Part shown: positions 50,658 to 59,999 of the stretch, piece after piece
How positions within the stretch are numbered: the stretch's first letter is position 1
How the letters are laid out: each line of letters begins with the position of its first letter
DNA from: Dietzia massiliensis
GTDB taxonomy: Bacteria > Actinomycetota > Actinomycetes > Mycobacteriales > Mycobacteriaceae
Assembly (NCBI RefSeq): GCF_018390595.1
Contig: NZ_JAHBAV010000017.1
Coordinates: forward strand, 1-63,197
Direction of reading: 5' to 3'
DNA: 63,197 bases
Notes under the pieces: model-generated
What the model saw: only the letters and a program-made list of their open reading frames with translations
The model's database searches: none
Told to the model about the DNA's origin: nothing
Translations under genes and position numbers: made by a program

Positions 50658-52070
50658 GTGTGGGACCGTCTGAACCGCCTGTTCGACGCCGACGACGCGT
50701 GGATCCGCCCCCTGCCGGAGCACTACCTCCGCGCCGACGCGGTGCTCGCCCTGGTCGTGTTCGCGTGCTCGGCGGTCGGTGTGGAGATCCTGCGGAGCAT
50801 GGGCGTCCTGGCCGACGAGAGCGCGCCGGTCTGGGCCCAGTACCTGGCCATGGCCAGCGTGGCGGCCCTGCTGGCGGTCCGCCGCCGCTTCCCGCTCACG
50901 ACCGGTATGGGCGCGACCGCGCACCTGCTGGTGGTCGGCAGCGTCATGCCGCTGGTGATGGGGCAGGTCTCGCAGCAGGTGCTGTACTTCGTCGGGGTCT
51001 ACTCCGCGGTCGCCTGGGCCCGCGACCGGCGGGCCCTCATCGGCGTCGCCGCGGGAATCACCGCCGCCCTGGCGGTGTGGATGGTCTGGTACACCGCCCT
51101 GGGCTCGGGGATGCAGCAGATCCTCGACGCCGTGGACGACGTCGACCGCTCGAGCGGCCTCCTCCCGCCGGTCCCCGCCTATCTCCTGTACACCGTGCTC
51201 ATCAACATCGTCTACTTCGGCGGGGCGGCCGCACTCGGCATCGCCTCGTGGCGCGGCGCCCGCCGCCGACACGACCTCGCGGAGCAGGCCCGGACGATCG
51301 AGCAGCAGGCCGATGCCCTGCGGGATCAGGCCGTGGTGGAGGAGCGGCTGCGTATCGCCCGCGAGTTGCACGACGTGATCGCCCACCACGTCGCGGCGAT
51401 CGGGGTCCAGGCCGCCGCCGCTCGCCGGGTCATGGACCGCGACCCCGACGCCGCCGCGGGCGCCCTGCGCACGATCGAGGACTCCTCGCGCTCGGCCGTC
51501 GCGGAGATGCGGGCCCTGCTCGGCGCCCTCCGGTCCGACGAGCCGGGAACCCGCTCCGAGGGCGACGCGCGCCGATCGACGGGCGACTCGTACCGGTCGA
51601 CGGGCGAGGCGTCCCGGTCCGCCGGTCACGGGCTCGCGGACGTCGCGCGGCTGGCCGCCTCCCACGACACGGCCGGCTTCTCCACCACCGTCACCGTGGC
51701 CGCCGACCCCGGGCACCCGATCGATGAGGTCCCGCCGGTCATCGGCCTGTCCCTGTACCGGACGGCCCAGGAGGCCCTGGCCAACGTCCGGCGCCACTCC
51801 ACCTCGCACCGCGCCGGTGTCGTGCTGCGTACCGGGGAGGGCCCTGATCGCACCCCGTACGCGGAAGTCGAGGTCCTCGACGACGGGCGGCCGCGCACCG
51901 GGACCTCGGGCAGCGGCCTCGGCCTGCTCGGGATGCGGGAACGGGTCCGCTCGCACGGCGGGGAGTGCGAGATCGGCCCGCGGGTGACCGGCGGCTACCG
52001 CGTCCGCGTGCGGCTGCCGTACCGGCCGGACACCGACGGCAACGGGACCTGCAACGGCGACGGGGAATGA
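50658..52070 (+). CDS. NarL-family sensor histidine kinase (HisKA_3)
   Basis: 470 residues. Five or six N-terminal membrane helices (about 28-200), then HisKA_3 with the acceptor His in ARELHDVIAHHVAAIGVQ and a HATPase with LYRTAQEALANVRRHS and SGSGLGLLGMRERV. Between them lies a small direct repeat of seven residues (RSTGDSY, RSTGEAS, RSAG; about 306-323), a disordered linker. The start is GTG at 50658 with TAGGCT ending eight bases upstream. ATGA overlap with its regulator. Confidence 0.9.
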   Translation: MWDRLNRLFDADDAWIRPLPEHYLRADAVLALVVFACSAVGVEILRSMGVLADESAPVWAQYLAMASVAALLAVRRRFPLTTGMGATAHLLVVGSVMPLVMGQVSQQVLYFVGVYSAVAWARDRRALIGVAAGITAALAVWMVWYTALGSGMQQILDAVDDVDRSSGLLPPVPAYLLYTVLINIVYFGGAAALGIASWRGARRRHDLAEQARTIEQQADALRDQAVVEERLRIARELHDVIAHHVAAIGVQAAAARRVMDRDPDAAAGALRTIEDSSRSAVAEMRALLGALRSDEPGTRSEGDARRSTGDSYRSTGEASRSAGHGLADVARLAASHDTAGFSTTVTVAADPGHPIDEVPPVIGLSLYRTAQEALANVRRHSTSHRAGVVLRTGEGPDRTPYAEVEVLDDGRPRTGTSGSGLGLLGMRERVRSHGGECEIGPRVTGGYRVRVRLPYRPDTDGNGTCNGDGE

Positions 52071-52819
52071 CCATGCCCGGGACGAACGACCGACCGCGCG
52101 CCGACGGCGACCACACCGACGAGGAAGGCCGCGGCGGCGGCGTGCTCCGGGTCCTCGTCGTGGACGATCAGGCGCTCATGCGCTCGGGGTTCTCGATGAT
52201 GCTCGGCGTCGAGCCGGACATCGACGTCGTCGGCGACGCGGCGGACGGTGCGACGGCGATCGAGATGTGCCGCCGCCTCCGTCCGGACGTCGTGCTGATG
52301 GACGTGCAGATGCCGGGGACCGACGGCATCGCCGCGACGGAGATCATCACGGGCGAGCACCTGGCCAAGGTCCTCATCCTCACCACCTTCGACCGGGACG
52401 ACTACCTGTTCGAAGCCCTGCGGGCCGGCGCGAGCGGCTTCCTGCTCAAGAACTCCGACCCCGACGACCTGGTCGACGGCATCCGGGCGGTGGGCCACGG
52501 CCACGCCCTGCTCGCGCCCGAGGTCACGCGCCGGGTCATCGAGCGACTGGCGGCCCCGCCCCCGACCGACGACGCCCCGGATGCCGGGCGGCCGGGGCCG
52601 CGCGCATCCGAGCTCGCCGGACTCACCGCCCGCGAGACCGAGGTGCTGCGCCTGGTCGCGCGGGGGCTGTCCAACGCCGAGATCGCCGACGAACTGGTCG
52701 TGGGCGAGGCGACGGTCAAGACCCACGTGTCCTCCTGCCTGGCCAAGCTCCACCTGCGCGACCGCGTCCAGGCGGTGGTCCTGGCCTACGAGGTCGGCCT
52801 GATCCACCCCGGCGACTGA
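52067..52819 (+). CDS. NarL/LuxR-type response regulator
   Basis: 250 residues. Receiver domain (about 27-145) with VLVVDDQ, phospho-Asp in VLMDVQMPG and LLKNSDPDDL, then a LuxR HTH (about 183-245: LTARETEVLRLVARGLSNAEI). About 25 acidic residues precede the receiver. Coupled to the kinase by an ATGA overlap. Its probable targets are the ABC genes just downstream, which have their own -10 (TAGCGT at 52951). Confidence 0.92.
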   Translation: MTMPGTNDRPRADGDHTDEEGRGGGVLRVLVVDDQALMRSGFSMMLGVEPDIDVVGDAADGATAIEMCRRLRPDVVLMDVQMPGTDGIAATEIITGEHLAKVLILTTFDRDDYLFEALRAGASGFLLKNSDPDDLVDGIRAVGHGHALLAPEVTRRVIERLAAPPPTDDAPDAGRPGPRASELAGLTARETEVLRLVARGLSNAEIADELVVGEATVKTHVSSCLAKLHLRDRVQAVVLAYEVGLIHPGD

Positions 52820-52987
52820 GCCCGCCCGGTCCCTTCCCCTCGAGGCCACCCTCTTCCTGACGCCGCCCTCCCCCTCGAGGAGGAGATCTCTCCGCCGCCG
52901 TCCGCGTCAGATCATCCCGTGGGCTGATCCGCCGACCCCGGACCCGGGCCTAGCGTGAGCAGTACACCGGCACCAGGGAGGGCACGA

Positions 52988-53869
52988 ATGCTCGGAGTCA
53001 ACGGACTGACCAGACGATTCGGCGACAACCTCGCCGTCGACGGCGTGACCTTCGAGGTCCCCGCCGGGGCGATGACCGGCTTCGTCGGCGGCAACGGCGC
53101 CGGCAAGACCACCACGATGCGCATGATCATGGGCGTCCTCCAGCCCACCGCCGGAACGGTGACGTGGGCGGGTCGCGAGGTCACGGTCGCGGACCGGCGC
53201 ACGTTCGGCTACATGCCGGAGGAGCGGGGGTTGTACCCGAAGCAGCCGATCCTCGACCAGCTCGTCTACCTCGGCCGGCTACAGGGCCGCAGCGCGGCGG
53301 GCGCCAGGCAGACCGCGCTCGAACTCCTCGACAGGTTCGGCCTGGGAGAGCGCACGAGCGACAAGCTCGAGTCGCTCTCACTCGGCAATCAGCAGCGCGT
53401 CCAGATCGCGGCCGCCGTCATCGGGGAGCCCGGGTTCCTCGTCCTCGACGAGCCGTTCTCCGGACTGGACCCGGCCGCTGTGGACTCCATGGTCGATCTC
53501 CTCCGCGAGCACACCACCCGGGGCGTGCCCGTCCTGTTCTCCTCCCACCAGCTCGATCTCGTCGAGCGGCTCTGCGACCAGCTCGTCGTCCTGGCCCGCG
53601 GGCGGGTCGTGTCGACCGGGACCGTGTCCGAGCTCCGCAGCCGCGGCCGGGTGCTGCACCGCCTCGTCGTGGGCGGGGACGCCGGCTGGGTGCGTTCACT
53701 GCCCGGCGTCCACGTCGTGGACGTCGACGGCCCCACCGCACTGCTCGAACTCGAAGGACCCGGGAGCACGGACCTCGTCCTGCGTGAGGCGATGGCCCGC
53801 GGCAGCGTCAGCGAACTCGCCCGGGTCGTGCCCAGCCTGTCCGACATCTACCGCGAGGTGACCTCATGA
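52988..53869 (+). CDS. ABC transporter ATP-binding protein (NatA-like)
   Basis: 293 residues. Walker A GGNGAGKTTTMRM, signature LSLGNQQRV, Walker B FLVLDEPFSGLDP and switch His in FSSHQLDLV are intact, so it is an active exporter ATPase. The ATG at 52988 was chosen over the GTG at 52955 because GGGAGG lies at the right distance and TAGCGT (52951) would be its -10. ATGA overlap with the permease. Confidence 0.9.
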   Translation: MLGVNGLTRRFGDNLAVDGVTFEVPAGAMTGFVGGNGAGKTTTMRMIMGVLQPTAGTVTWAGREVTVADRRTFGYMPEERGLYPKQPILDQLVYLGRLQGRSAAGARQTALELLDRFGLGERTSDKLESLSLGNQQRVQIAAAVIGEPGFLVLDEPFSGLDPAAVDSMVDLLREHTTRGVPVLFSSHQLDLVERLCDQLVVLARGRVVSTGTVSELRSRGRVLHRLVVGGDAGWVRSLPGVHVVDVDGPTALLELEGPGSTDLVLREAMARGSVSELARVVPSLSDIYREVTS

Positions 53870-55143
53870 CCACCACCCCCCTCACACGACGCCCGTCGTC
53901 GGCCGACCACGAGGACGCCTCCACCGGGCCCCGCTCCACGGACGCCGCATGGCGGATCGTCGCCGGGCGCGAGATCATGGTCAAACTGCGCGACCGGAAC
54001 TTCATCATCTCCACCCTCACGACCATCGCGATCTTCATCGTCGCGTTCGGGGTGTCGTTCCTGCTGGGCGGAGACGACGGGGAGAAGCGGATCGCCGTCG
54101 TCTCGGGCGACGCGGTGACGATCGTCGAGCAGACGAACGCGCGGGCCGACGCCGCCGACGACGAGTACACCGACTCCTCGGCGACCGCGGGCGCGCCCAC
54201 CGTGCGACTCGAGACCGAGCAGGTGGCGGATCCCGCGGCGGCCGAACAGGCGGTCCGCGACGGCGACGTCGATGCGGCCCTCCTCGGCGAGCAGGGGGCA
54301 TGGACGCTCGTCGGCTCGGACGGCGTCGACTCCGACATCGCCGCCGCGGTCAGCGCGACGGTGGCGACCGATGCACTCGAGCGCAACGCCGCGGCCGCCG
54401 GGACCACCGTCGCCGATCTCACGGCGGGCTCGATCGTCGAGGAGCGTCTCCTCGAGGCCGACGGGGCGGACGACGAAGGGATTCAGGTGATCGCCGGGTT
54501 CGTGTTCGTCTTCCTCTTCTACATGGCGGCGATCCTCTTCGGTTACGCCATCGCCAATAGCGTCGTGGAGGAGAAGCAGTCGCGGATCGTCGAGATCCTC
54601 GCCGCCGCCATCCCGCTGCGGCAGCTGCTCGTCGGCAAGGTCGTCGGCGCCACGGCCCTCGCCCTGGGGCAAATGGTGATCTTCGTGGCCATCGGCCTGA
54701 TCGGCCTCAGCTTCACCGACTACGCCACCCTGCTGCCATCGGTCGCCGGCGCGGCGGTCTGGTACCTGGTGCTCTTCGTCATCGGATTCGTCGCGCTGGC
54801 GTGCCTGTTCGCCGTCGCCGGCGCGATGGCCACCCGCGCCGAGGACGTCCAGACCACGACCTCGCCCCTGCTCACGGTCATCATGATCGTGTTCTTCGGA
54901 GGCCTCTTCCTGCAGGACACGTGGCAGGTCATCGGCTCCTACGTGCCCATCATGTCGACGGTGACGATGCCGATCCGCCTGGTCGCCGGCACGGCGTCGT
55001 GGTGGGAGCCGGCCGTCGCCACCGTGATCACGCTCGTCACCGCCGCGGTGATCATCCGGATCGCCGAGCGGGTCTACCGCCGGTCGATCATGCAGACCGG
55101 CCGCAAGCTCACGTACCGCGAGGCGCTGTCCCTGACGGAGTGA
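53866..55143 (+). CDS. ABC-2 type permease (NatB-like)
   Basis: 425 residues. First helix at about 48-66, a large extracytoplasmic domain (about 67-205), then five helices (about 208-400) with VVEEKQSRIVEILAAAIPLR, the coupling motif of NatB-type Na+/drug exporters. With the preceding ATPase it forms an exporter induced by the NarL-type system upstream (inference). The last 35 bases overlap the convergent OmpR-type regulator. Confidence 0.88.
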   Translation: MTTTPLTRRPSSADHEDASTGPRSTDAAWRIVAGREIMVKLRDRNFIISTLTTIAIFIVAFGVSFLLGGDDGEKRIAVVSGDAVTIVEQTNARADAADDEYTDSSATAGAPTVRLETEQVADPAAAEQAVRDGDVDAALLGEQGAWTLVGSDGVDSDIAAAVSATVATDALERNAAAAGTTVADLTAGSIVEERLLEADGADDEGIQVIAGFVFVFLFYMAAILFGYAIANSVVEEKQSRIVEILAAAIPLRQLLVGKVVGATALALGQMVIFVAIGLIGLSFTDYATLLPSVAGAAVWYLVLFVIGFVALACLFAVAGAMATRAEDVQTTTSPLLTVIMIVFFGGLFLQDTWQVIGSYVPIMSTVTMPIRLVAGTASWWEPAVATVITLVTAAVIIRIAERVYRRSIMQTGRKLTYREALSLTE

Positions 55144-55816
55144 CCTGGCTGTCGACCAGTCGGTAACCCTGGCCGCGGACGGTCTCGATGGCGTGGGCCC
55201 CGAACGGGGCGTCGATCTTGCGGCGCAGGTAGCCGACGTAGACCTCGACGATGTTGTCGTCCCCGTCGTAGGCGGAGTCCCACACGGCCCGCATGATCTG
55301 CGCCTTGGACACCACCTGGTTGCGGTTGCGGATGAGGTACTCAAGCACCGCGTACTCCCTGGCGGTCACGCTGATCCGGGTGTCGCCCCGGCGGACCTCG
55401 CGGGCGGCGGGGTCCACGACGAGGTCACCGGCCTCGAAGGTGGCGGGGCGTTCGGGTGCGCCGCGGCGCACGAGGGCCCGGAGCCTGGCCTCGAGGACGA
55501 CGAACGAGAACGGCTTGACCAGGTAGTCGTCGGCTCCGAGGTCGAACGCGTCGGCCTCGTCGTACTCGCCGTCCTTGGCGGTGAGCATGAGCACCGGGGT
55601 CCAGATGCCGCGCTGCCGCATCTCGCGGACCACCTCGTATCCGCTGCGGCGCGGCATCATGATGTCCAGCACGACGACGTCGAAGTCGTCGCCGCAGGCC
55701 ATCTCGAGACCGGCTTCGCCGTCGGGGGCGGTCTCCACGGACCACCCGCCCGCGGCCAGGCCGCGGCGCAGGCTCTCGCGCAGCGCCGGCTCGTCGTCGA
55801 CCACAAGGACCCGCAT
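55109..55816 (-). CDS. OmpR-type response regulator
   Basis: 235 residues. Receiver (about 1-118: RVLVVDDEPALRESL, phospho-Asp in VVVLDIMMPRRSG, DDYLVKPFSF) and winged-helix domain (about 130-225: VTAREYAVLEYLIRNRNQVV, VEVYVGYLRRKI, ETVRGQGYRL). No kinase is adjacent. The HisKA kinase at 49180 is the nearest candidate partner, separated by the NarL/ABC module. Confidence 0.9.
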   Translation of the reverse strand: MRVLVVDDEPALRESLRRGLAAGGWSVETAPDGEAGLEMACGDDFDVVVLDIMMPRRSGYEVVREMRQRGIWTPVLMLTAKDGEYDEADAFDLGADDYLVKPFSFVVLEARLRALVRRGAPERPATFEAGDLVVDPAAREVRRGDTRISVTAREYAVLEYLIRNRNQVVSKAQIMRAVWDSAYDGDDNIVEVYVGYLRRKIDAPFGAHAIETVRGQGYRLVDSQVTPSGTAPRGT

Positions 55817-55828
55817 CGGCTCGCTGCC

Positions 55829-56668
55829 CTATCCCCGCGGGTCGATCTCCTGGTCCATCCGCTCGGCGGGGACCAGCAAATCCGCGTGGCGGCGGACGAC
55901 CTTGGCGGGCACTCCCGCCACGGTGGTGTGGGGCGGGACCTCGTGCAGGACGACCGAACCGGCGGCGACCTTCGAGCAGTCGCCGACGCGGACGTTGCCG
56001 AGCACGATCGAGCCCGCCGAGAGGAGGACACCGGAACCGATCTTGGGATGCCGGTCGCCGTCCTCGTTCCCCGTGCCGCCGAGGGTGACGCCCTGGAGGA
56101 TCGAGACGCCGTCGCCGATCACGCAGGTCTCCCCCACGACGATGCCCGTGGCGTGGTCGACGAGGATGCCCGAGCCCACCCGCGCGGCCGGGTGGATGTC
56201 CATCGCGAAGACCTCGGAGATGCGGCTCTGCAGGAACGACGCGGCCATCACGCGACCGGAGTTCCACATCTCGTGGGCGACGCGGTGCACCTGGAGGCCG
56301 AGGAAACCCTTGGCGAAGAGATAGGGCACCAGATAGTTGGGGTAGGCCGGGTTCCTCTCGTAGCTCACCACGAGGTCCGCGGCCACGGCGTCGAGGACGT
56401 GGGGGTGCTCGACCAGCACCGCCCGGATCTCCTTCTCCAGCACGTGTCGGCCGATCTCGGGCGTCGCGATCCGGGACGCGGCGAGCCGCGCCAGGGATTC
56501 ACCGAGGTCGTCGCACCCGTCGATGAGATCCAGGACCAGCCCCGCGATCAGCGGTTCGTTCCGGCTCGAGGTCGCGTCGAGCGACAAGCGGTTCCAGACG
56601 GCGCGGACGGAGGAGTCGGCCTCCGCCTGCGGGACGCACGGGTTCTCGATGCTCAGCTCGATGGTCAC
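55829..56668 (-). CDS. cysE: serine O-acetyltransferase, full-length enterobacterial type
   Basis: 279 residues. It makes O-acetylserine for cysteine synthesis. The N-terminal SATase helical domain (about 1-140, AGLVLDLIDGCDDLGESLA, KGFLGLQVHRVAHEMWNSGR) precedes the left-handed beta-helix (DIHPAARVGSG, DHATGIVVGET, SILQGVTLGGT, DRHPKIG). The C-terminal PAERMDQEI resembles the E. coli tail. Actinobacterial CysE is often a shorter form lacking part of the N-domain. The GTG at 56668 was chosen because TACCCT ends seven bases upstream. No cysK is adjacent. Confidence 0.9.
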   Translation of the reverse strand: MTIELSIENPCVPQAEADSSVRAVWNRLSLDATSSRNEPLIAGLVLDLIDGCDDLGESLARLAASRIATPEIGRHVLEKEIRAVLVEHPHVLDAVAADLVVSYERNPAYPNYLVPYLFAKGFLGLQVHRVAHEMWNSGRVMAASFLQSRISEVFAMDIHPAARVGSGILVDHATGIVVGETCVIGDGVSILQGVTLGGTGNEDGDRHPKIGSGVLLSAGSIVLGNVRVGDCSKVAAGSVVLHEVPPHTTVAGVPAKVVRRHADLLVPAERMDQEIDPRG

Positions 56669-56773
56669 CTGATACAGGGTAGGCGTGTGCGGCGACGCCG
56701 GGCGAGTCACGGCCGAATCGCCCGGGCCGGGCCACGCCTCGACGACCCTCGCCGGGCCCGGCAGGATGGGGAC

Positions 56774-57097
56774 ATGATCCTCATCAACGTGCGCTTTGAC
56801 GTCAAACCCGAGTTCGCCGACTCCTGGCTCGAGATCACCCGGGAATTCACCGAGGCCACCCGCGCCGAGGCGGGCAACCTGTGGTTCGACTGGTACCGCT
56901 CGCCGGAGTCCCCGAACACCTACCTGCTGTGCGAGGCGTTCCGCGAGGGCGACGCGCCGGCCCTACATGTGCAGTCGGACCACTTCCAGCAGTTCACGGG
57001 GTCAGCCGCCCGGTACCTCGAGCGCACGCCGCGCATCATCAACACCACGGCGGAAGGCGATCAGTGGGGCACGATGGGCGAGATCACCGTCGAGTGA
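56774..57097 (+). CDS. antibiotic-biosynthesis-monooxygenase (ABM) domain protein, YgiN-like
   Basis: 107-residue ferredoxin-like dimer fold: LINVRFDVKPEFADSWLEIT, GNLWFDWYRSPESPNTY and HVQSDHFQQF. Members include quinol monooxygenases and heme-degrading enzymes; the substrate here is unknown. CAGGAT ends six bases before the ATG. Divergent from cysE. Confidence 0.83.
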   Translation: MILINVRFDVKPEFADSWLEITREFTEATRAEAGNLWFDWYRSPESPNTYLLCEAFREGDAPALHVQSDHFQQFTGSAARYLERTPRIINTTAEGDQWGTMGEITVE

Positions 57098-57188
57098 CCG
57101 TCGCCGGATAGCAGTGCGCCCCGGTGTCGCCGGCCGCGGGATCGCGGACGCGGACGACGCCGGGGCGTGCTGAAGCGTCGCCGGTCGG

Positions 57189-58007
57189 TCAGATCGAGCT
57201 GCCCAGCGCCGACTGCGCGAGCGCGAGCGGGTCGATCGGCCACCACTGGCCGTAGTCCAGCGCGTAGACGCGGTTGAGGTCGGACACCACACCGCCGACA
57301 GTGACCTGCTGCGCCACGGGCAGCTGGTGGATCGTCGCGGCCGGGTTGAGCCGCCCACCGGAACCCCAGTCGTGCTGCCAGAAGTACTGCCCGAGGCCGA
57401 TCTGGCGGCACCAGTCGATCGTCGGCGCGTTGGCGTACACGCCGAGCTTCATGCCCGAGCCGTGCAGGTGGGCGCGCCAGCGCTCGAGGTACGGGCGGAT
57501 CTGGTTGTCGAACTGCCAGCGGGTGGGGTTGTCGTCGATCGCCACGTACATCGGCACGCCCGACGGCCCGCCGGCCTCGCGGTGGATGCGGATGCCGATG
57601 GGCGCGTGGTGATCGCCGGCACCGGCGCCGCCCTTCCAGTCCGCGGTCTCGGCGCGACCGTACTGGTAGCAGGAGACCATGTTCAGCCCGTGTGCGCGGA
57701 AGTCGTCGACCTCGCGGCGCAGGAGCGGCTTGCCGGACATCCACTCGGCGCCGGGGCGGCGGTTGGAGCAGTAGCGCACCGCACCCATGTGGCCGGCCGC
57801 GCGGACCGACGCCCCCGACGGCGGGCCGGAGGCGTAGTCGAGCAGCGTACCGACCGGGACCCCGGCTCCCGCGCCCGGCAGGGCGCCGATCTCGGCGGGG
57901 ATCGAGGACTGCGCGCCCACCGCGGGGGTCAGGCCCGCGGCGATGGCGCCGGCGCCGGCCGCGCTGAGGCCTGCGCGACGGAGAAAGGATCGGCGGTCGA
58001 ACGTCAT
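57189..58007 (-). CDS. Tat-exported DUF1906 (Rv2525c-like glycoside-hydrolase fold) protein
   Basis: 272 residues. Tat signal DRRSFLRRAGLSAAGAG with the AxA-like cleavage GAQSS, then a DUF1906 TIM-barrel domain: TLLDYASGPP, MGAVRYCSNRRP, MVSCYQYG, YVAIDDNPTRWQ, FWQHDWGSGG. Rv2525c of M. tuberculosis is a Tat substrate with this fold, linked to cell-wall properties. The hydrolase substrate is unknown. The ATG at 58007 has ribosome site GGAG. Confidence 0.88.
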   Translation of the reverse strand: MTFDRRSFLRRAGLSAAGAGAIAAGLTPAVGAQSSIPAEIGALPGAGAGVPVGTLLDYASGPPSGASVRAAGHMGAVRYCSNRRPGAEWMSGKPLLRREVDDFRAHGLNMVSCYQYGRAETADWKGGAGAGDHHAPIGIRIHREAGGPSGVPMYVAIDDNPTRWQFDNQIRPYLERWRAHLHGSGMKLGVYANAPTIDWCRQIGLGQYFWQHDWGSGGRLNPAATIHQLPVAQQVTVGGVVSDLNRVYALDYGQWWPIDPLALAQSALGSSI

Positions 58008-58162
58008 GGAGGTACTCCGGGATCTCGAACGGTGAGGGAGGCGTGTGGCCTGTGGGACTCACGCACCCGACGAGTGTGTCACAAAGAGATCGCGGACGAT
58101 ATCCCCGCGTTACCACAGGAGAGCACCACCGCAGGGCAGGCGCGGCTGGTTGACTGATCTTC

Positions 58163-59101
58163 ATGACACGATCCCGCAGATGGTCCGCCGTCGACATCCC
58201 CGACCAGACCGGGCGGACGTTCGTGGTGACCGGCGCCAACGGGGGCATCGGGCTGGCCACCACGGCCGCGCTCACGGCACGGGGGGCCCGGGTCGTGATG
58301 GCCTGCCGGAACCTGGAGAAGGCGGAGGCGGCGCGCGCGACCCTGCCCGAGGCCTCGCGCGAGCGGGCGGAGGTGCGTCGACTCGACATGGCCGATCTGG
58401 ACTCCGTCGACGCGTTCGTCGCCGCCATGCGGGCGGAGGCCGCGGCGAGCGACGCGGCGCGGTCCGGTGCCGGCCGGGTCGACGTCCTCATCAACAACGC
58501 CGGGGTGATGAACATCCCGCACGCCCGCACGGCGCAGGGCCACGAGATGCAGTTCGGGGTCAACGTCCTCGGCCACCACGCGCTCACCCTGGGTCTCGAG
58601 CCGATCCTGACGGACCGCGTGGTGTGGCTGGGCTCGCTCGCGCATCTGATGGGGCGGGTCGACACCGACGACCTCGGCATGGACGTCCGCGGCTACCGGC
58701 CGATGGCCGCGTACGCGAACTCCAAGCTGGCGTGCATCATGCTGGACTACGAGTGGCAGCGGCACTTCGAGCGGGCCGGCGGCGGCCTCCGCTCGGTCGC
58801 CGCGCATCCCGGCTACACCGCGACCGAACTCATCCGGCAGAGCGGCAACCCTGTCGCCGACCGGTTCTTCGCACTCGGCAACTCCCTCACCTGGGCGGGC
58901 CTGTCACCGGAGACGGGCGCGCTGTCCGTGCTCTACGCCGCGACGGTCCCCGACGTGCCGGGCGGGGCGTTCGTCGGACCGGACCGCCTCGGTGGTCTGC
59001 GGGGGCACCCGCACCTCACCCGGTCGAGCCGCCGTTCGCACGACCGTGCCACCGCCGCCGCGTTGTGGCGGCGGTGCACGGAGGCCGCGGCGTTCCGCTA
59101 G
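58163..59101 (+). CDS. short-chain dehydrogenase/reductase (retinol-dehydrogenase-like)
   Basis: 312 residues. VTGANGGIGLATTAAL, NNAGVMNIP, catalytic Ser in WLGSLAHLM, and YANSKLACIM with Tyr and Lys are intact. It belongs to the RDH/WWOX-like SDRs common in mycobacteria and uses NADP(H); the substrate is unknown. The last 20 residues are Arg/Ala-rich. Convergent with dapA (10-bp gap). Confidence 0.87.
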   Translation: MTRSRRWSAVDIPDQTGRTFVVTGANGGIGLATTAALTARGARVVMACRNLEKAEAARATLPEASRERAEVRRLDMADLDSVDAFVAAMRAEAAASDAARSGAGRVDVLINNAGVMNIPHARTAQGHEMQFGVNVLGHHALTLGLEPILTDRVVWLGSLAHLMGRVDTDDLGMDVRGYRPMAAYANSKLACIMLDYEWQRHFERAGGGLRSVAAHPGYTATELIRQSGNPVADRFFALGNSLTWAGLSPETGALSVLYAATVPDVPGGAFVGPDRLGGLRGHPHLTRSSRRSHDRATAAALWRRCTEAAAFR

Positions 59102-59111
59102 GAGCGACCCG

Positions 59112-59999
59112 TCAGGCCAGCCCGGCGGCGGCCAGCCCGTCGCGCAGCCTGGCCTGATGCTCGGGCGGCCCCTGGAGCAGCGGCATGCGCAGGCGGTCCG
59201 AGCCGATGAGACCGGCCATCTTCAGCGCGGCCTTGACCTGGATGGCGCCCTGCGAGGTGTGCATGATGGCGTCCACGGCCGGGATGAGGCGCGTGTGGAT
59301 CTCGCGGGCCCGCGGCAGGTCGCCCGCGTCCACGGCGTCGATCATCGCCCGGTAGTCGTCGCCGGCGACGTGGCCGACCACCGAGACGATCCCCGTGGCG
59401 CCGAGGGCCAGGAACGCCAGGTTGAGCACGTCGTCACCCGAGTACCAGAGCAGGTCCGTCTCGGCCATGAGGCGGCTGGCCTCGAACAGGTCCCCCTTGG
59501 CGTCCTTGACCGCCCGCACGTGGGGGATCTCCGCGAGCCGGCGGATCGTGTCGGTGGCCAGCGCGGTGCCGGTGCGCCCCGGGATGTCGTAGGCCATCAC
59601 CGGCCGGTCGGCGGCCTCGGCGATCATCCGGAAGTGCTCGACGATCCCGTGCTGGGTGGGCTTGTTGTAGTACGGGGTCACCACGAGCAGGCTGTCCGCA
59701 CCCCGCGCCACCATCTCGCGGGCCGCGCGCATGGAGTGCTCGGTGTCGTTGGTGCCGCATCCGGCCATGACCTGCACGCGGTCGCCGACCGCCTCGACGA
59801 CCGCGGCGACGCTGTCATAGTCCTCGTCGTCCGTGGTGGTGGCCGACTCGCCGGTGGTGCCGTTGACCAGCAGACCGTCGTGGCCGTGGTCGGCGAGATG
59901 GACCGCGAGCCGCTGCAGCGCGTCGAAGTCGATCGAGCCGTCGTCGTGCATGGGGGTCACCATCGCGGTGATGACCCGACCGAAGGGATTGTCCGACAT
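59112..59999 (-). CDS. dapA: 4-hydroxy-tetrahydrodipicolinate synthase
   Basis: 295 residues. First enzyme of the lysine/diaminopimelate branch, condensing pyruvate and aspartate semialdehyde. Schiff-base Lys165 in AVKDAKGD, NGTTGES (46-52), TPYYNKPTQ and YDIPGRTG with the substrate Arg are intact. TAGTCT ends seven bases before the ATG at 59999. In many actinobacteria dapA neighbours dapB and thyX; here it does not. Confidence 0.92.
   Translation of the reverse strand: MSDNPFGRVITAMVTPMHDDGSIDFDALQRLAVHLADHGHDGLLVNGTTGESATTTDDEDYDSVAAVVEAVGDRVQVMAGCGTNDTEHSMRAAREMVARGADSLLVVTPYYNKPTQHGIVEHFRMIAEAADRPVMAYDIPGRTGTALATDTIRRLAEIPHVRAVKDAKGDLFEASRLMAETDLLWYSGDDVLNLAFLALGATGIVSVVGHVAGDDYRAMIDAVDAGDLPRAREIHTRLIPAVDAIMHTSQGAIQVKAALKMAGLIGSDRLRMPLLQGPPEHQARLRDGLAAAGLA

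Noticed and set aside
52955..53869. Earlier GTG (52955) as start of the ABC ATPase
   Set aside because: It overlaps the probable -10 (TAGCGT) and lacks a ribosome site. The ATG at 52988 has GGGAGG at correct spacing.
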